From Toxonevra muliebris (Eukaryota > Arthropoda > Insecta > Diptera > Pallopteridae), in NCBI GenBank assembly GCA_963691655.1, contig OY829326.1:91567235-91631234 (forward strand): a stretch of 64,000 nt of DNA, written 5' to 3'. Under the pieces are notes generated by a model. The model had not been told where the DNA came from and did no database searches. It saw only the letters and a program-made list of their open reading frames with translations. Numbering within the stretch: position 1 is the first letter of the stretch; every line of letters begins with the position of its first letter. Positions 54,916-64,000 of the stretch are shown here, piece after piece. A program made the translations under genes and the position numbers.

Positions 54916-57223
54916 TTGCGAAAACTACAATATTGGATCTAACGAACAGAAATGCAATGCAGCTGCACACTCATAGAGGCGCCAAAATGCTACTCAGTTG
55001 AGAAAAGTTTGTGGAAATTCGTAATGCAATGCTAAATTAGGGTTTTTATTTTTTGTTATACTTATGGACAATTATCATTATACATATGCAATAAGCCGAG
55101 TAATACCTCGAAGCAGTGATGAAGGTACGTGAGCTCAAACAAAAGAAAGTACAGCAAACCAAGAATCATAAAACTGAGGATTGCGAATGGCGCCGGTACG
55201 CTATTTATTTAACTTAATTGCATTTAATTTAATTTTAATTTATTACTTTAGAGAGTGATAAAAATGGGAAATTTTAACAGGTTTTCTAAATTTGGACTTA
55301 ATAAACACGAAATGAAGTGCGAAATAGTTATATAACATTACGTCTTAAAAAAGACACATAAAACTCACAGATTCAGATTCAGTCCAGATTTTGAGGGTAC
55401 ATTCTAAATTTCGAGTATGCGGTCTGACTAGACTTACAACATGCATTATTGCTCGGGCAAAGTAAAGATCCACCCAGTGTTGGTATAGATCCAATAATAA
55501 CGTTTTAAAAATTGTCACAGTTCACTAAAAATCTTCCCAATAATAGAGTGCAATTAATTTAGTTTTGCATCACTATAAAAGTACGTGAAATATTATTGGC
55601 ATAGCTATAATAGCACGAAGAAAAAAATCAGTTTTGATTTTTTAAGTTTAATATTACTTAGTGGTATTACGACGATGTAAAAGTAATGTTTTTAAAAGAG
55701 TTTTATTTTTTAGTTAAAAAAATACTCTAAAAAAAGTTAACAAAAAGAAGAAAATTGAGTTGAGTGCAAAACACATTGATTTTTTACAAATGCCGTACAA
55801 AAATGAGTACCTACTCATATAATTAACTTTCCCGCTGCGCAAGAACCTAGACCGACGCCATTTTCCACCTTTGCTCTCAGCGTGTGATCTTGTATCCCTT
55901 TCTTACAAACATTCGTTCTATCCCATTCGATTACAACACCAAAAACGAAAGACTAAAGACACATGCGCAAACTCAATAAAACTATTACTCATCCCCTTGT
56001 TATCCCCCGCTGCGAACGTGCCACGTGCCGAAACGAACATTTAATATGCGCAAACATCGACAATATAAGACTTTGTTTCGAAGAATAGAACAGTTTATTA
56101 TACCATATAATGATAAAATATTAAAAATTTATTTATGGATCGAGAAACACTTTGCTCTGCAAAAACGAAATAAATCTTTCTTTTGACCAAAAGAATTTTC
56201 ATTTTTAATGTATATGTTTATTCGATTTAATCAAAAGAGATTTGTTCCTTTCTTGTAAAAAAAAATATTTATGCTTCTTTTGCGCTTAGAAGGCGCGAAT
56301 TTCTGATTTACTCGTAGCGATTCATATACAAATATATACATATATAAGTATATAATATGGTAAATGATCAGCCGTCTGCCCGTATATGCGGTAAATTGAC
56401 TAAAACTAGAGGAAACTAACAACCGATCTAATTTGTCTGAAGAAACTAACCTCTGAGTTGTTTGTATTTTGAGGAGGCTAATGAGAAACAATTTATTCTC
56501 ATATTATTTGTTGTCTTTTCTACTGGTTAACCCAAATGAAGCCTTATAGCCTGAATATCATTAGAAGCTTCGCTCAATGCACAAACATGATCTTTCAGTG
56601 ATTTTTAGAACATTTTTTAATTAAATCTAGCAACAAGTTATTACGACTGATGAAAATTGACGATAATAGTTTATAATATTTTAATTTCGAACATTTTTTT
56701 ATAAATTTCTTAACAATTTGGCTATTCATATAAATAAATCGAAGCCTGTCTCAGGTTTTTGAAAAAGTAAAAAACATCCACTTCAATTTTTACACCATTT
56801 TATTCCCAATTTTTCCTCTTAGACACCGATCGCTATTTCTTTTAAAACTAAATTATAATAACTCTGGTATGACAAAATTCATTTTTATTGCATGCACTTC
56901 ATGGAATTCCGTACATCTTATTATAGCTATTGAGAAAACTGTCAACAATAACTGAAATCACCCCTATTTCCCATACAAAGTGAAAAACACGATCGTCTCC
57001 TTTTTTGCCTACATCGTTTTTTTACGTGTGCTAAAAAACTCATAATGGCTCGAAAATATGGCGCCCGCTACTGTTGCTACTGTCACACTTTCAGCTATTT
57101 AAGGATCCCAATTTTTCAGCTTGTGAGAAGTTGTTAGTGAACATTGAAAGAAGCAACACGTAATAGTGAAACATAGTGCATAATTTATCAATTGGAAATA
57201 ATTTCATATCGAAACAATTTAAT

Positions 57224-57798
57224 GTAAGTTTTTTAATCACTGTATAAAGATATTGTGTGTTCTATAAATTGTAAATAGTGAATACTGACACCACAACAGG
57301 AATTTTGGAAATTGTTTTTGAGAAATTATAATATTTCTTCTGAAGTTTTGTGGATTCAGGAGAAAACATCGTTGATCAAAATAAAGAAGCAAAACATTTT
57401 AATGCCAAAATTTAACTTTTTTAAAAAGAATAACAGTTTTTTGTGTGTGTGGCTCGCCAAAAAAAACCTTGCTCTTTAGCGATTAAGCCAATAAATAAAA
57501 ATAATAGAAAACTCTCAAAACCAGATACTAACCTCACCAATCTACCGTTCTTACTTGGTCCTTGGCCGAAAGTGGACAATTTTATATAGAAAAGAAATAA
57601 TTGTAGGCACTGAAGAGTAGAATTTTTTCAATGATATTTTCGTTTGCTAAGCTGAAACAAGTTTCACCCTTCCATTAGTATTTTTACATGTTCCCATGTT
57701 TTATTAGTTATTTTTATAAAATCAAATCTAACTACTTCCTAAATTATTATTTTACAATAATGCATTATTTGCTTTCTCTCTTTTCCTTTTCCTTACAG
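57224..57798 (+). other. 5'-UTR intron of the unit B gene
   Basis: The same donor (AAT|GTAAGT) and acceptor (CCTTTTCCTTACAG) as in unit A, ending one base before the ATG at 57800. Slightly shorter through small deletions. Confidence 0.7.
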
Positions 57799-57799
57799 A

Positions 57800-58705
57800 A
57801 TGAAAAAGTTTCAGCTTGGAAAATACGAAAGTCAGCAGAGATCCAGAGCCGGTAACGTGCATAAGCTCTTCGCACCGTCTCATCCTGTGAAGCCTTCCGA
57901 AGCTTTTCCTTACGGAATGGTGAATATTGACTCTGGAAAATACGAATGTCAGCAGAGGCCTAGAACCTATAACGTGGATAAGCTCTTCGCACCACCCTAT
58001 CGTGTGAAGCCTACCGAAGAGAGTGACAATATATCTGCGAAATTAGGCGAATACTCCGAAGTCAAAGATCTTATGGGTGTTAGCACATTGGGGATTACCG
58101 TCAACTTGTGTCGCGATGGTGTTAGTGGTGGTGGTGGAAGTATAACTAAGTCATCTACGCAGCAACGTTTCCCGCCACCACAAGAATTGCGTGGCGACGG
58201 TGTTAGTGGTGGTGGTGTCGGTATATCTAAGACAACTACAATGCAACGCTTCCTGCCACCACAAGCCAGACATTTTCAGCAACGACAGCCATGGCAAAAA
58301 ACGCCGTATATGAAGCATCCGAATAATAATCCGTCTGCCATGCCAAATAGATGCCTCGACCAACCAAAGACATCGACATTGTCTCACAATGGTCATATAA
58401 CAAAAAAAGAGAACTTTACTAAGCCGTCGATCTCAGCGATTCAACCAAAACAAAATAACCACTCCTCTTTTGGCAATATTATTAGTTCAGATTTTGATAA
58501 ATACATTGGAATTAAGCTACTTTCCCCTATCAAACCATTACCAATGACGCCGTCGAAGTTGGCGGAGCTGGAGTTGCTCTTACCACTTGTTTGGAATGCA
58601 CCTGCAGCGAGTCCTCTTTCCACCACTGCCACCTCTTCTTCTGCTGGTGTTGCTGCTATCGAAAAAACTACTGCCATTACTACAAAAACACCACACAGCG
58701 ATTAG
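57800..58705 (+). CDS. Unrecognised 301-residue protein with internal repeats, unit B
   Basis: Paralogue of the unit A frame, with the same length and the same terminal UAG (58703-58705). Three residues differ (E5Q, L92M, R185C) and at least two changes are silent. All internal repeats described for unit A are present: the KLFAP-containing pair near residues 7-74 and the DGVSGGG pair near 106-155. Both copies have kept this frame open, but they are so similar that this says little about selection. The C-terminal extension is more damaged here than in A: an 80-bp deletion in the exon 2 tail breaks the frame towards the last exon. Confidence 0.6.
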   Translation: MKKFQLGKYESQQRSRAGNVHKLFAPSHPVKPSEAFPYGMVNIDSGKYECQQRPRTYNVDKLFAPPYRVKPTEESDNISAKLGEYSEVKDLMGVSTLGITVNLCRDGVSGGGGSITKSSTQQRFPPPQELRGDGVSGGGVGISKTTTMQRFLPPQARHFQQRQPWQKTPYMKHPNNNPSAMPNRCLDQPKTSTLSHNGHITKKENFTKPSISAIQPKQNNHSSFGNIISSDFDKYIGIKLLSPIKPLPMTPSKLAELELLLPLVWNAPAASPLSTTATSSSAGVAAIEKTTAITTKTPHSD

Positions 58706-59101
58706 CGTGCACGCCAAATATACACCACCCTCCAGATTAATGACACAGGACGTTTTAGAATCACTGCGTTAGGGGCAGCATAAGGGTGAGTACTTAATAA
58801 TAATTACTTTTAAATAAAACTTTAAATAGCGCTTGAGTCATTGGGACAAACTTTAATGCTGAGTTTGTGCTATAAACATTTAGACCAAAATTTTTTTCAA
58901 CTATACTTACAGTGTTACTTACTTGTTAATTTTTAACAAGTATTTTATTATGTGTTTTTAACCTCCTTTTTCCCTTTTCTTTTTTTATTTTTTGCAGAGC
59001 TTTTTATTAAGCTTGATCGTGAAAATGGTTCAATGACTTTGCATACCACAATGCAAGAATTTAATAAATACGTTCAGTCTGGTCTAGAGAAGATTGAATG
59101 A
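58706..59101 (+). pseudogene. 3' extension of the unit B gene, damaged
   Basis: The exon 2 tail is shortened by an 80-bp deletion joining GCGTTAGG to GGCAGC (a GG microhomology) and ends at 58785 before GTGAGT. The intron is intact (58786-58997). The last exon (58998-59101, TGA at the end) is identical to that of unit A. The deletion removes the second UAG seen in A but shifts the frame, so readthrough of the first UAG could not reach the conserved last exon in its frame. Confidence 0.6.
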
Positions 59102-59870
59102 AGATTAAAGGTGCTGATGGAGTAAAATTCTGTTCCTACACACAGTACTCATCCTACAACAACAACAACAATAACAGTAAACACTGTAAGAAGACAATGA
59201 AGCTTATTATTTAGAAAACGAAAAAATCATCATTGCAAATTTATCAATTATTATTCTTTTTAATATGTATAATTTTATTATTATAAATAATGTGTGGTTA
59301 TGTAATTTTGAAAATAATTTAACAAGTTTAATTTTACAAAACAATTAAATATTTTATTAAAAATTCTACAACTTAAAATTAAACGAAAATTGCTTTTTTT
59401 ATTTGTTTTTGGTTTTTTTTGAGAGATTTTTGATTGCATTCTGGAATCAGAAAATTACAATATCACAAAAACCGTTGAAGTAATAAATGAATGAAATGAG
59501 TTTTTGTGCAGTAACTACCGATAATGTAAGCAGTCCCTAAAGCAAAAATGGTCAAGATTGGGATTATGGGCGTGGCACAGTGTGACGAGTTCATGTAGTG
59601 AACGGACAAAAATAGAAGGAGTTATTGTATACTAAAGAAATTTGGTACACATCGTTTTTATGAGCAACGAAGCTAATACACAAAATCTTAGGAAAATCGG
59701 ATTAAAGCCACGCCCACCTCTCATATAACTTTTTAAATTTTTTTAAAGAAAACTAATGTTATATCAAAATAAATAACAGCAGAAAGTTGAAAATTCTTCA
59801 TGAAACTATTTTACTATCGGTCACGCCCACCTTTCATATTAAAAAAAATTAAATGTGGGATTTAAATACA
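59102..59870. other. 3' flank of the unit B gene
   Basis: Contains the CAACAACAACAACAATAACAG tract, the intact Gypsy target (TACA, 59677-59680), and two CACGCCCACCT motifs also found in A. No gene. Confidence 0.5.
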
Positions 59871-60053
59871 TGTGGCGTACCATCATTTTAATTATTATAA
59901 ATTCAACATACGCTTTCCAACACCGAAATTTATGTTATATTATTTTTAAGCTTTACAACACTGAACTTTATATTTCTTTATCTTCGATGATTCCGTTTTT
60001 GTAATTTGTAACGGAGCAACGTCTCCGCTTAGTTTGATACTAAATAAACTAAA
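59871..60053 (+). repeat. 5' LTR of the CsRn1-like element
   Basis: About 183 bp, unusually short, starting TGTGGCGTACCATC and ending near ATAAACTAAA before the primer-binding site. The exact end is uncertain by one or two bases. Confidence 0.85.
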
Positions 60054-60054
60054 T

Positions 60055-60069
60055 TGGTGACCCCGCACG
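60055..60069 (+). promoter_or_regulatory. Primer-binding site, tRNA-Trp type
   Basis: TGGTGACCCCGCACG matches the complement of tRNA-Trp for the first 11 bases and again after one inserted C. CsRn1 elements are known to use tRNA-Trp. Confidence 0.65.
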
Positions 60070-60091
60070 TTTCTGAAAATACGTGCACATC

Positions 60092-60913
60092 ATGCCTCTC
60101 GACAGCAGCGCTACAATTACAACCGGCAGTAGTTACAGTTTTTTCGATGACCGCAGTGGATCACCGAAAATCCCACTGCCCGTGTTGTGCGACGAAAACA
60201 TCGAAGCGTATTTTTATGCCTTGGAATTCTGGTTTGAGGCTTCGTTGGTAAGAACCGATTCTAGAAAGTTTCATATTGTACTTGCAAGTCTTCCGCCAAA
60301 CAAGCTTCTCGAACTAAAACCAGTTATCGAGGCGGCGCCTGTCTACGACAAATTTGCGTATCTAAAGCTGAAGCTGACAGAGCATTTTACCGACAGCCAA
60401 CAACGCCGTTTGCAGAGAGTTCTCAAGGATATGCCTCTTGGTGATCGGAAGCCTAGTGAGCTATTCAACGAGATGAAACGCGTGTCTGGCACTACGCTTA
60501 ACGACAGCTTGCTTCACGACAGCTTGTTTCACGACTTATGGGTAACTCGGCTTCCACCGTATGTCCAAGCTGCTATAATTGCAACTAATGTGCCCCTCAC
60601 GGAGAAGGTGAAAATCGCTGACTCTATAGCAGAATCCATAGGTTGGCATAATAGTGCTAATGTTGACCTTGTCTCATCGCGTAGCGAAATAAGTAACCTC
60701 AAAAGTGAAATCGCTGAATTAACACGCAGTGTGCAAAGGCATTTGAAGGTTAAACAACGGCGCTCTCGTTCGAAATCATCTTCGCGATCGCAAACGGTAC
60801 ATCAGACCGGTACTTCAAATAACAATTTTTGTTGGTACCATAAAACATTCGGCGACAAAGCTACAAAATGTCGCGAACCATGCACATTTTCGCAAACAGT
60901 TACTTCGCAATAA
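60092..60913 (+). CDS. gag: CsRn1-like Gag
   Basis: The first ATG (60092, MPLDSSATITT) opens 273 codons. The N-terminal half resembles arthropod CsRn1/Kabuki-type capsid (ENIEAYFYALEFWFEASLV, LKLTEHFTDSQQRRLQRVL, KPSELFNEMKR). The C-terminal part is basic and serine/arginine rich, and ends with the CHCC zinc motif described for the element. A UAA at 60911-60913 separates it from pol, which continues in the same frame. The ten-residue repeat NDSLLHDSLFHD region is a small local duplication. Confidence 0.93.
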   Translation: MPLDSSATITTGSSYSFFDDRSGSPKIPLPVLCDENIEAYFYALEFWFEASLVRTDSRKFHIVLASLPPNKLLELKPVIEAAPVYDKFAYLKLKLTEHFTDSQQRRLQRVLKDMPLGDRKPSELFNEMKRVSGTTLNDSLLHDSLFHDLWVTRLPPYVQAAIIATNVPLTEKVKIADSIAESIGWHNSANVDLVSSRSEISNLKSEIAELTRSVQRHLKVKQRRSRSKSSSRSQTVHQTGTSNNNFCWYHKTFGDKATKCREPCTFSQTVTSQ

Positions 60914-63900
60914 GATCGCTCGGCTGTGACGATTTCAGGCGTAGGCAAGCAACCTGATTTCGTCAAAAATTATCGGCTCCGCATTTTTGATACTTCATCG
61001 AAACTCGACTTTCTTATAGATACCGGTGCCGACGTATCGGTTATACCACCAAATGCGGAAACAGCCCGAGCAAATACTAGCGAAGCCAAATTGTTTGCTG
61101 CCAACGGTTCGCCTATTAAAATATATGGCGAAAGACTTTTAAAACTAAACTTAAATCTACGACGCGAATTCGTTTGGAATTTTTTGATAGCCGACGTATC
61201 TCACGCTATCATTGGCGCTGATTTTTTGAGCCATTTTGACATTTTAGTGGACCTCAAACGAAAAACCTTACGCGATAATACAACAGAATTGCGAACTGTT
61301 TGTAAAACAGATAATATAAGCACTGCTAGTGTGAAAACAATTAATGCCGATTCTAAATTTCAAGACGTTTTGCGCGAATTTATCGATATTACGCGCGCAA
61401 CTCCCGTCGGTTCATCTACAAAGTCCACAATTGTTCACCAGATCATTACAAACGGCCAGCCGGTTTTTGCACGCCCACGCAGGCTTTCACCAGAGAAGTT
61501 ATCAGCTGCGCGTGCTGAATTCGAGTCGCTTCTCAAGCTTGGGATCTGCCGCCCATCGAGTAGCAACTGGGCTAGCCCGTTACATATGGTGCGCAAGTCA
61601 GACGGATCTTGGAGGCCTTGCGGAGACTACCGCGCCTTAAATGCGCAGACCGTTCCTGACCGTTACCCACTACCATTCCTGCAGGATTTTTCAAACGTTC
61701 TGGCAGGTAATTCTGTTTTCTCGAAAATCGACTTGCAGAAAGCCTTCCATCAGGTGCCACTCCACCCTGCTGACGTCTGCAAAACTGCAATAACTACGCC
61801 TTTTGGTCTTTACGAGTTTACGCAGATGACCTTCGGCCTGCGAAATGCAGCTCAGACATTTCAACGTCTCATCAATGAAGTCTTCCGTGGTTTAAATTTC
61901 GTCTTTACATATTTGGACGACATTTGTGTGGCATCAAAGTCTTTTGAGGAACATCGGAGCCACCTACGACAGGTTTTTGAGCGTCTAAGAAAACATAACC
62001 TCACTATCAACGTAGCGAAATCAGAGTTTGGAGTTATGGAGCTGGAATTTCTTGGGCACTCTATAACGAAAGAAGGCATTCAACCTCTGGCTAGTCGTGT
62101 AGACGCACTTATAAAATTCAAACGACCGACTGTGGCAAAGGAGTTGAAACGCTTTCTAGCAATGTTGAACTTTTATCGCCGATTCTTGCCACATGCACTT
62201 GAAACACAAGGGCCTCTCTTCGCCATGATAACAGCTAATAAACGTAATGATCAGACGCCATTAGTATGGTCCAAAGAGACGGAACACTTCTTCGAAGCCT
62301 GCAAGCAAGAGCTAGCAAACTCTGTTATGCTTGCGCATCCTCTCCAGAACGCGGAACTATCACTCTGGGTTGACGCCTCAAATTTTGCCGCTGGTGCTGT
62401 TCTTAATCAAGTGGTTGATGGCTGCATACAACCCCTTGGGTTTTTCTCACATAAATTTTCAAAATCAGAGACGCGTTACAGCACATACGATCGGGAGTTG
62501 ACAGCTTTGTATCTCGCACTACGCCATTTCAGGTTCATGGTTGAAGGAAGAAATTGCCACGTGTACACCGACCATAAACCATTAATTTACGCTTTCACTC
62601 AACGACTCGATAAAGCGTCTGACCGCCAAGCGAGACAACTCGATTTTATAGCTCAAATAACTACGGACATCCGTCACGTGCAAGGCGAGGATAATGTAGC
62701 AGCTGACTTGATGTCACGCATTCAATCAATCGACCGTACACCTATTGACTACGACAAGTTAGCTGAAGACCAAGAAAATGACGAAGAGCTACAATCGTTT
62801 ATATCAGGTAACACTACTCATTCACTTAAACTCAAGCAATTTGCTCTTCCTTCTAGTTTGCGTAAAGTTCACTGTGACTGCTCAACTGGAAGTGTACGGC
62901 CATTCGTTACGAAGAAATTCAGATTACAAGCATTACATTCAGTCCACGACCTATCACACCCCGGTACGAGAGCTACAGCGCGCCTCATGTCAGAACGCTT
63001 TGTCTGGCCTACAATTCAACGAGATAGCAGAAATTTTGCACGCAGTTGCATCCAGTGCCAGCGAAACAAAGTCATCCGCCACAACAAAGCCGCATTGCAA
63101 CGTCGCGATACACCCACTCAAAGGTTCGCACATCTTCACATTGATATTGTAGGCCCATTTCCCTTATCTGAAGGAAAACGCTACTGCCTTACAGTTATTG
63201 ATCGGTTCACACGATGGCCTGATGCCATACCGATCCCTGATATTACAGCGCCCACAGTAGCGAAGGCCTTGCTCAATGAGTGGATTTCCCGCTTCGGCAT
63301 ACCAGCCACCATCACTTCGGATCTCGGTAGGCAGTTTGAAAGCACCCTGTTTCGCCAATTATTACAACGCCTCGGTGTTAACCATCTCCGCACGACGCCA
63401 TACCACCCTCAAGCTAATGGGATGGTTGAGAGATGGCATCGCACACTCAAATCGGCTATTTTGTGTCACAGCGCTGATAGGTGGACAGTGTATTTACCAC
63501 TAATACTATTGGGTCTACGCTGCACCTTTAAGGATGACCTAATGGCAACACCGGCAGAGTTTGTTTATGGTGAAAACCTTCGATTACCTTCCGAATTGTT
63601 TGTCGACTATAAACCTACGACCAGTGAACACGAGATGCTCGCCGAATTAAGGCACGTGATGAAGGATCTACGACCCGTTGACGCCGCATGGCATACGACA
63701 CCGAAAGTTTTCATCCACCCTGAGCTGCAATCTTGCGATCAAGTTTTCGTGAGGGATGATTCGGTACGGCCATCGCTTTCAGCACCATACAAGGGTCCTT
63801 ACAAAGTTCTGCACCGAACTCCAAAGTACTACGTCATCAAAACTACCAACAAAGAAACTAAAGTATCCGTCGATAGACTCAAACCCGCCTTTATTGCAAC

Positions 63901-63916
63901 CCTTCCTGGTTTCTAA
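60914..63916 (+). CDS. pol: CsRn1-like protease, RT, RNase H and integrase
   Basis: Open in the gag frame directly after its UAA, with no ATG near the beginning, so expression needs UAA readthrough or another recoding event, or this UAA is a mutation. Protease [10 protein letters not shown] lies near 61018, RT with [10 protein letters not shown] and YLDDICVAS (box near 61908), RNase H with [26 protein letters not shown] and [11 protein letters not shown], and the integrase zinc finger [15 protein letters not shown]...CIQCQRNK. The integrase core has D in HIDIVGPF, D in [10 protein letters not shown] and E in [16 protein letters not shown]-like module (PYKGPYKVL) ends the protein. No lesion is seen in pol, so the copy may be functional apart from the stop. 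Confidence 0.94.
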   Translation, partial: DRSAVTISGVGKQPDFVKNYRLRIFDTSSKLDFLIDTGADVSVIPPNAETARANTSEAKLFAANGSPIKIYGERLLKLNLNLRREFVWNFLIADVSHAIIGADFLSHFDILVDLKRKTLRDNTTELRTVCKTDNISTASVKTINADSKFQDVLREFIDITRATPVGSSTKSTIVHQIITNGQPVFARPRRLSPEKLSAARAEFESLLKLGICRPSSSNWASPLHMVRKSDGSWRPCGDYRALNAQTVPDRYPLPFLQDFSNVLAGNSVFSKIDLQKAFHQVPLHPADVCKTAITTPFGLYEFTQMTFGLRNAAQTFQRLINEVFRGLNFVFTYLDDICVASKSFEEHRSHLRQVFERLRKHNLTINVAKSEFGVMELEFLGHSITKEGIQPLASRVDALIKFKRPTVAKELKRFLAMLNFYRRFLPHALETQGPLFAMITANKRNDQTPLVWSKETEHFFEACKQELANSVMLAHPLQNAELSLWVDASNFAAGAVLNQVVDGCIQPLGFFSHKFSKSETRYSTYDRELTALYLALRHFRFMVEGRNCHVYTDHKPLIYAFTQRLDKASDRQARQLDFIAQITTDIRHVQGEDNVAADLMSRIQSIDRTPIDYDKLAEDQENDEELQSFISGNTTHSLKLKQFALPSSLRKVHCDCSTGSVRPFVTKKFRLQALHSVHDLSHPGTRATARLMSERFVWPTIQRDSRNFARSCIQCQRNKVIRHNKAALQRRDTPTQRFAHLHIDIVGPFPLSEGKRYCLTVIDRFTRWPDAIPIPDITAPTVAKALLNEWISRFGIPATITSDLGRQFESTLFRQLLQRLGVNHLRTTPYHPQANGMVERWHRTLKSAILCHSADRWTVYLPLILLGLRCTFKDDLMATPAEFVYGENLRLPSELFVDYKPTTSEHEMLAELRHVMKDLRPVDAAWHTTPKVFIHPELQSCDQVFVRDDSVRPSLSAPYKGPYKVLHRTPKYYVIKTTNKETKVSVDRLKPAFIATLPGF

Positions 63917-63927
63917 GAGGGGAGTAT

Positions 63928-64000
63928 TGTGGCGTACCATCATTTTAATTATTATAAATTCAACATACGCTTTCCAACACCGAAATTTATGTTATATTAT
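63928..64000 (+). repeat. 3' LTR of the CsRn1-like element, first 73 bases
   Basis: Preceded by the purine-rich GAGGGGAGTAT and identical to the start of the 5' LTR at 59871-59943. Confidence 0.93.

Larger units (their letters stand above)
54916..59870 (+). repeat. Segmental duplication, unit B
   Basis: Matches 39226-51571 without the Gypsy insertion. Differences from A are rare substitutions plus four indels: a hairpin segment near 56730 absent, an 80-bp deletion in exon 2 (near 58770), about 290 bp missing near 59450, and small runs. The single TACA at 59677-59680 is the pre-insertion state of the Gypsy target. Similarity stops at 59870 only because the CsRn1-like LTR begins there. Confidence 0.93.
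59871..64000 (+). mobile_element. CsRn1-like Ty3/Gypsy retrotransposon, cut by the window edge
   Basis: A short 5' LTR (59871-60053, TGTGGCGTACC...) and the first 73 bases of the identical 3' LTR (63928-64000) bound gag and pol. A tRNA-Trp-type primer-binding site and a Gag zinc motif of C-X2-H-X9-C-X3-C form (CWYHKTFGDKATKCREPC) are diagnostic of the CsRn1 lineage. The 73 comparable LTR bases are identical, suggesting a young insertion. It is inserted into unit B. The target duplication cannot be checked because the 3' end lies outside the window. Confidence 0.92.

Noticed and set aside
60083..60091. Upstream GTG start for the CsRn1-like Gag
   Set aside because: The ATG at 60092 is nine bases downstream in the same frame and is the plausible eukaryotic start.
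1..64000. Bacterial-type operons, CRISPR arrays, riboswitches, rRNA genes
   Set aside because: None seen. Introns, LTR elements and eukaryotic DNA transposons show the sequence is from an animal genome.

Overview
This window is eukaryotic, AT-rich, intron-bearing and dominated by transposable elements, with no array of ordinary single-copy genes. The mix of elements points to an arthropod, most likely a fly (Diptera): Pao/BEL, Ty3/Gypsy of two lineages, RTE-, Jockey- and Loa-like non-LTR retrotransposons, an internally deleted mariner, hAT, PIF/Harbinger and TTAA-flanked miniature elements, and a Helitron-like element. Two primer-binding sites fit insect-type tRNA-Trp and tRNA-Lys 3' ends. 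The species cannot be fixed from the sequence alone.

Layout. 1-3947: miniature elements, a two-exon remnant of an unrecognised gene (minus strand, 1317-1612) and a hAT transposase relic. 3948-9988: a nearly intact Pao/BEL retrotransposon with 290-bp LTRs, a 5-bp target duplication and one frameshift in pol. 9994-24500: non-coding sequence carrying a Helitron-like element and at least six inverted-repeat miniature elements, four of them with clear target-site duplications. 25261-27500 and 29755-32530: two decayed non-LTR retrotransposons. 33089-33655: an inverted, partial third copy of the gene described next.

39226-59870: a recent direct duplication. Each unit carries the same intron-containing gene: a 5'-UTR intron, a 301-codon open frame, a second intron and a short last exon. 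The units are about 99% alike by eye. Unit A was later split by a 6,966-bp Ty3/Gypsy element (44412-51377, minus strand, TACA target duplication). Unit B keeps the empty target site at 59677-59680, and a second element (CsRn1-like, from 59871) cuts into it. Between the units lies an RTE-type relic (52530-54145). If the duplication is head-to-tail with a period of about 15.7 kb, unit B should resume beyond the right edge of the window, after the CsRn1-like element.

Most unusual point. In the duplicated gene, the long open frame, the sequence after its UAG stop and the last exon all share one reading frame once the second intron is removed. The frame is interrupted by two UAG codons in unit A. 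The last exon is almost unchanged between unit A and the diverged inverted copy, with one synonymous difference in 104 bp. The family is either decaying through separate 3' lesions in each copy or uses stop-codon readthrough or alternative splicing. I could not recognise the protein.
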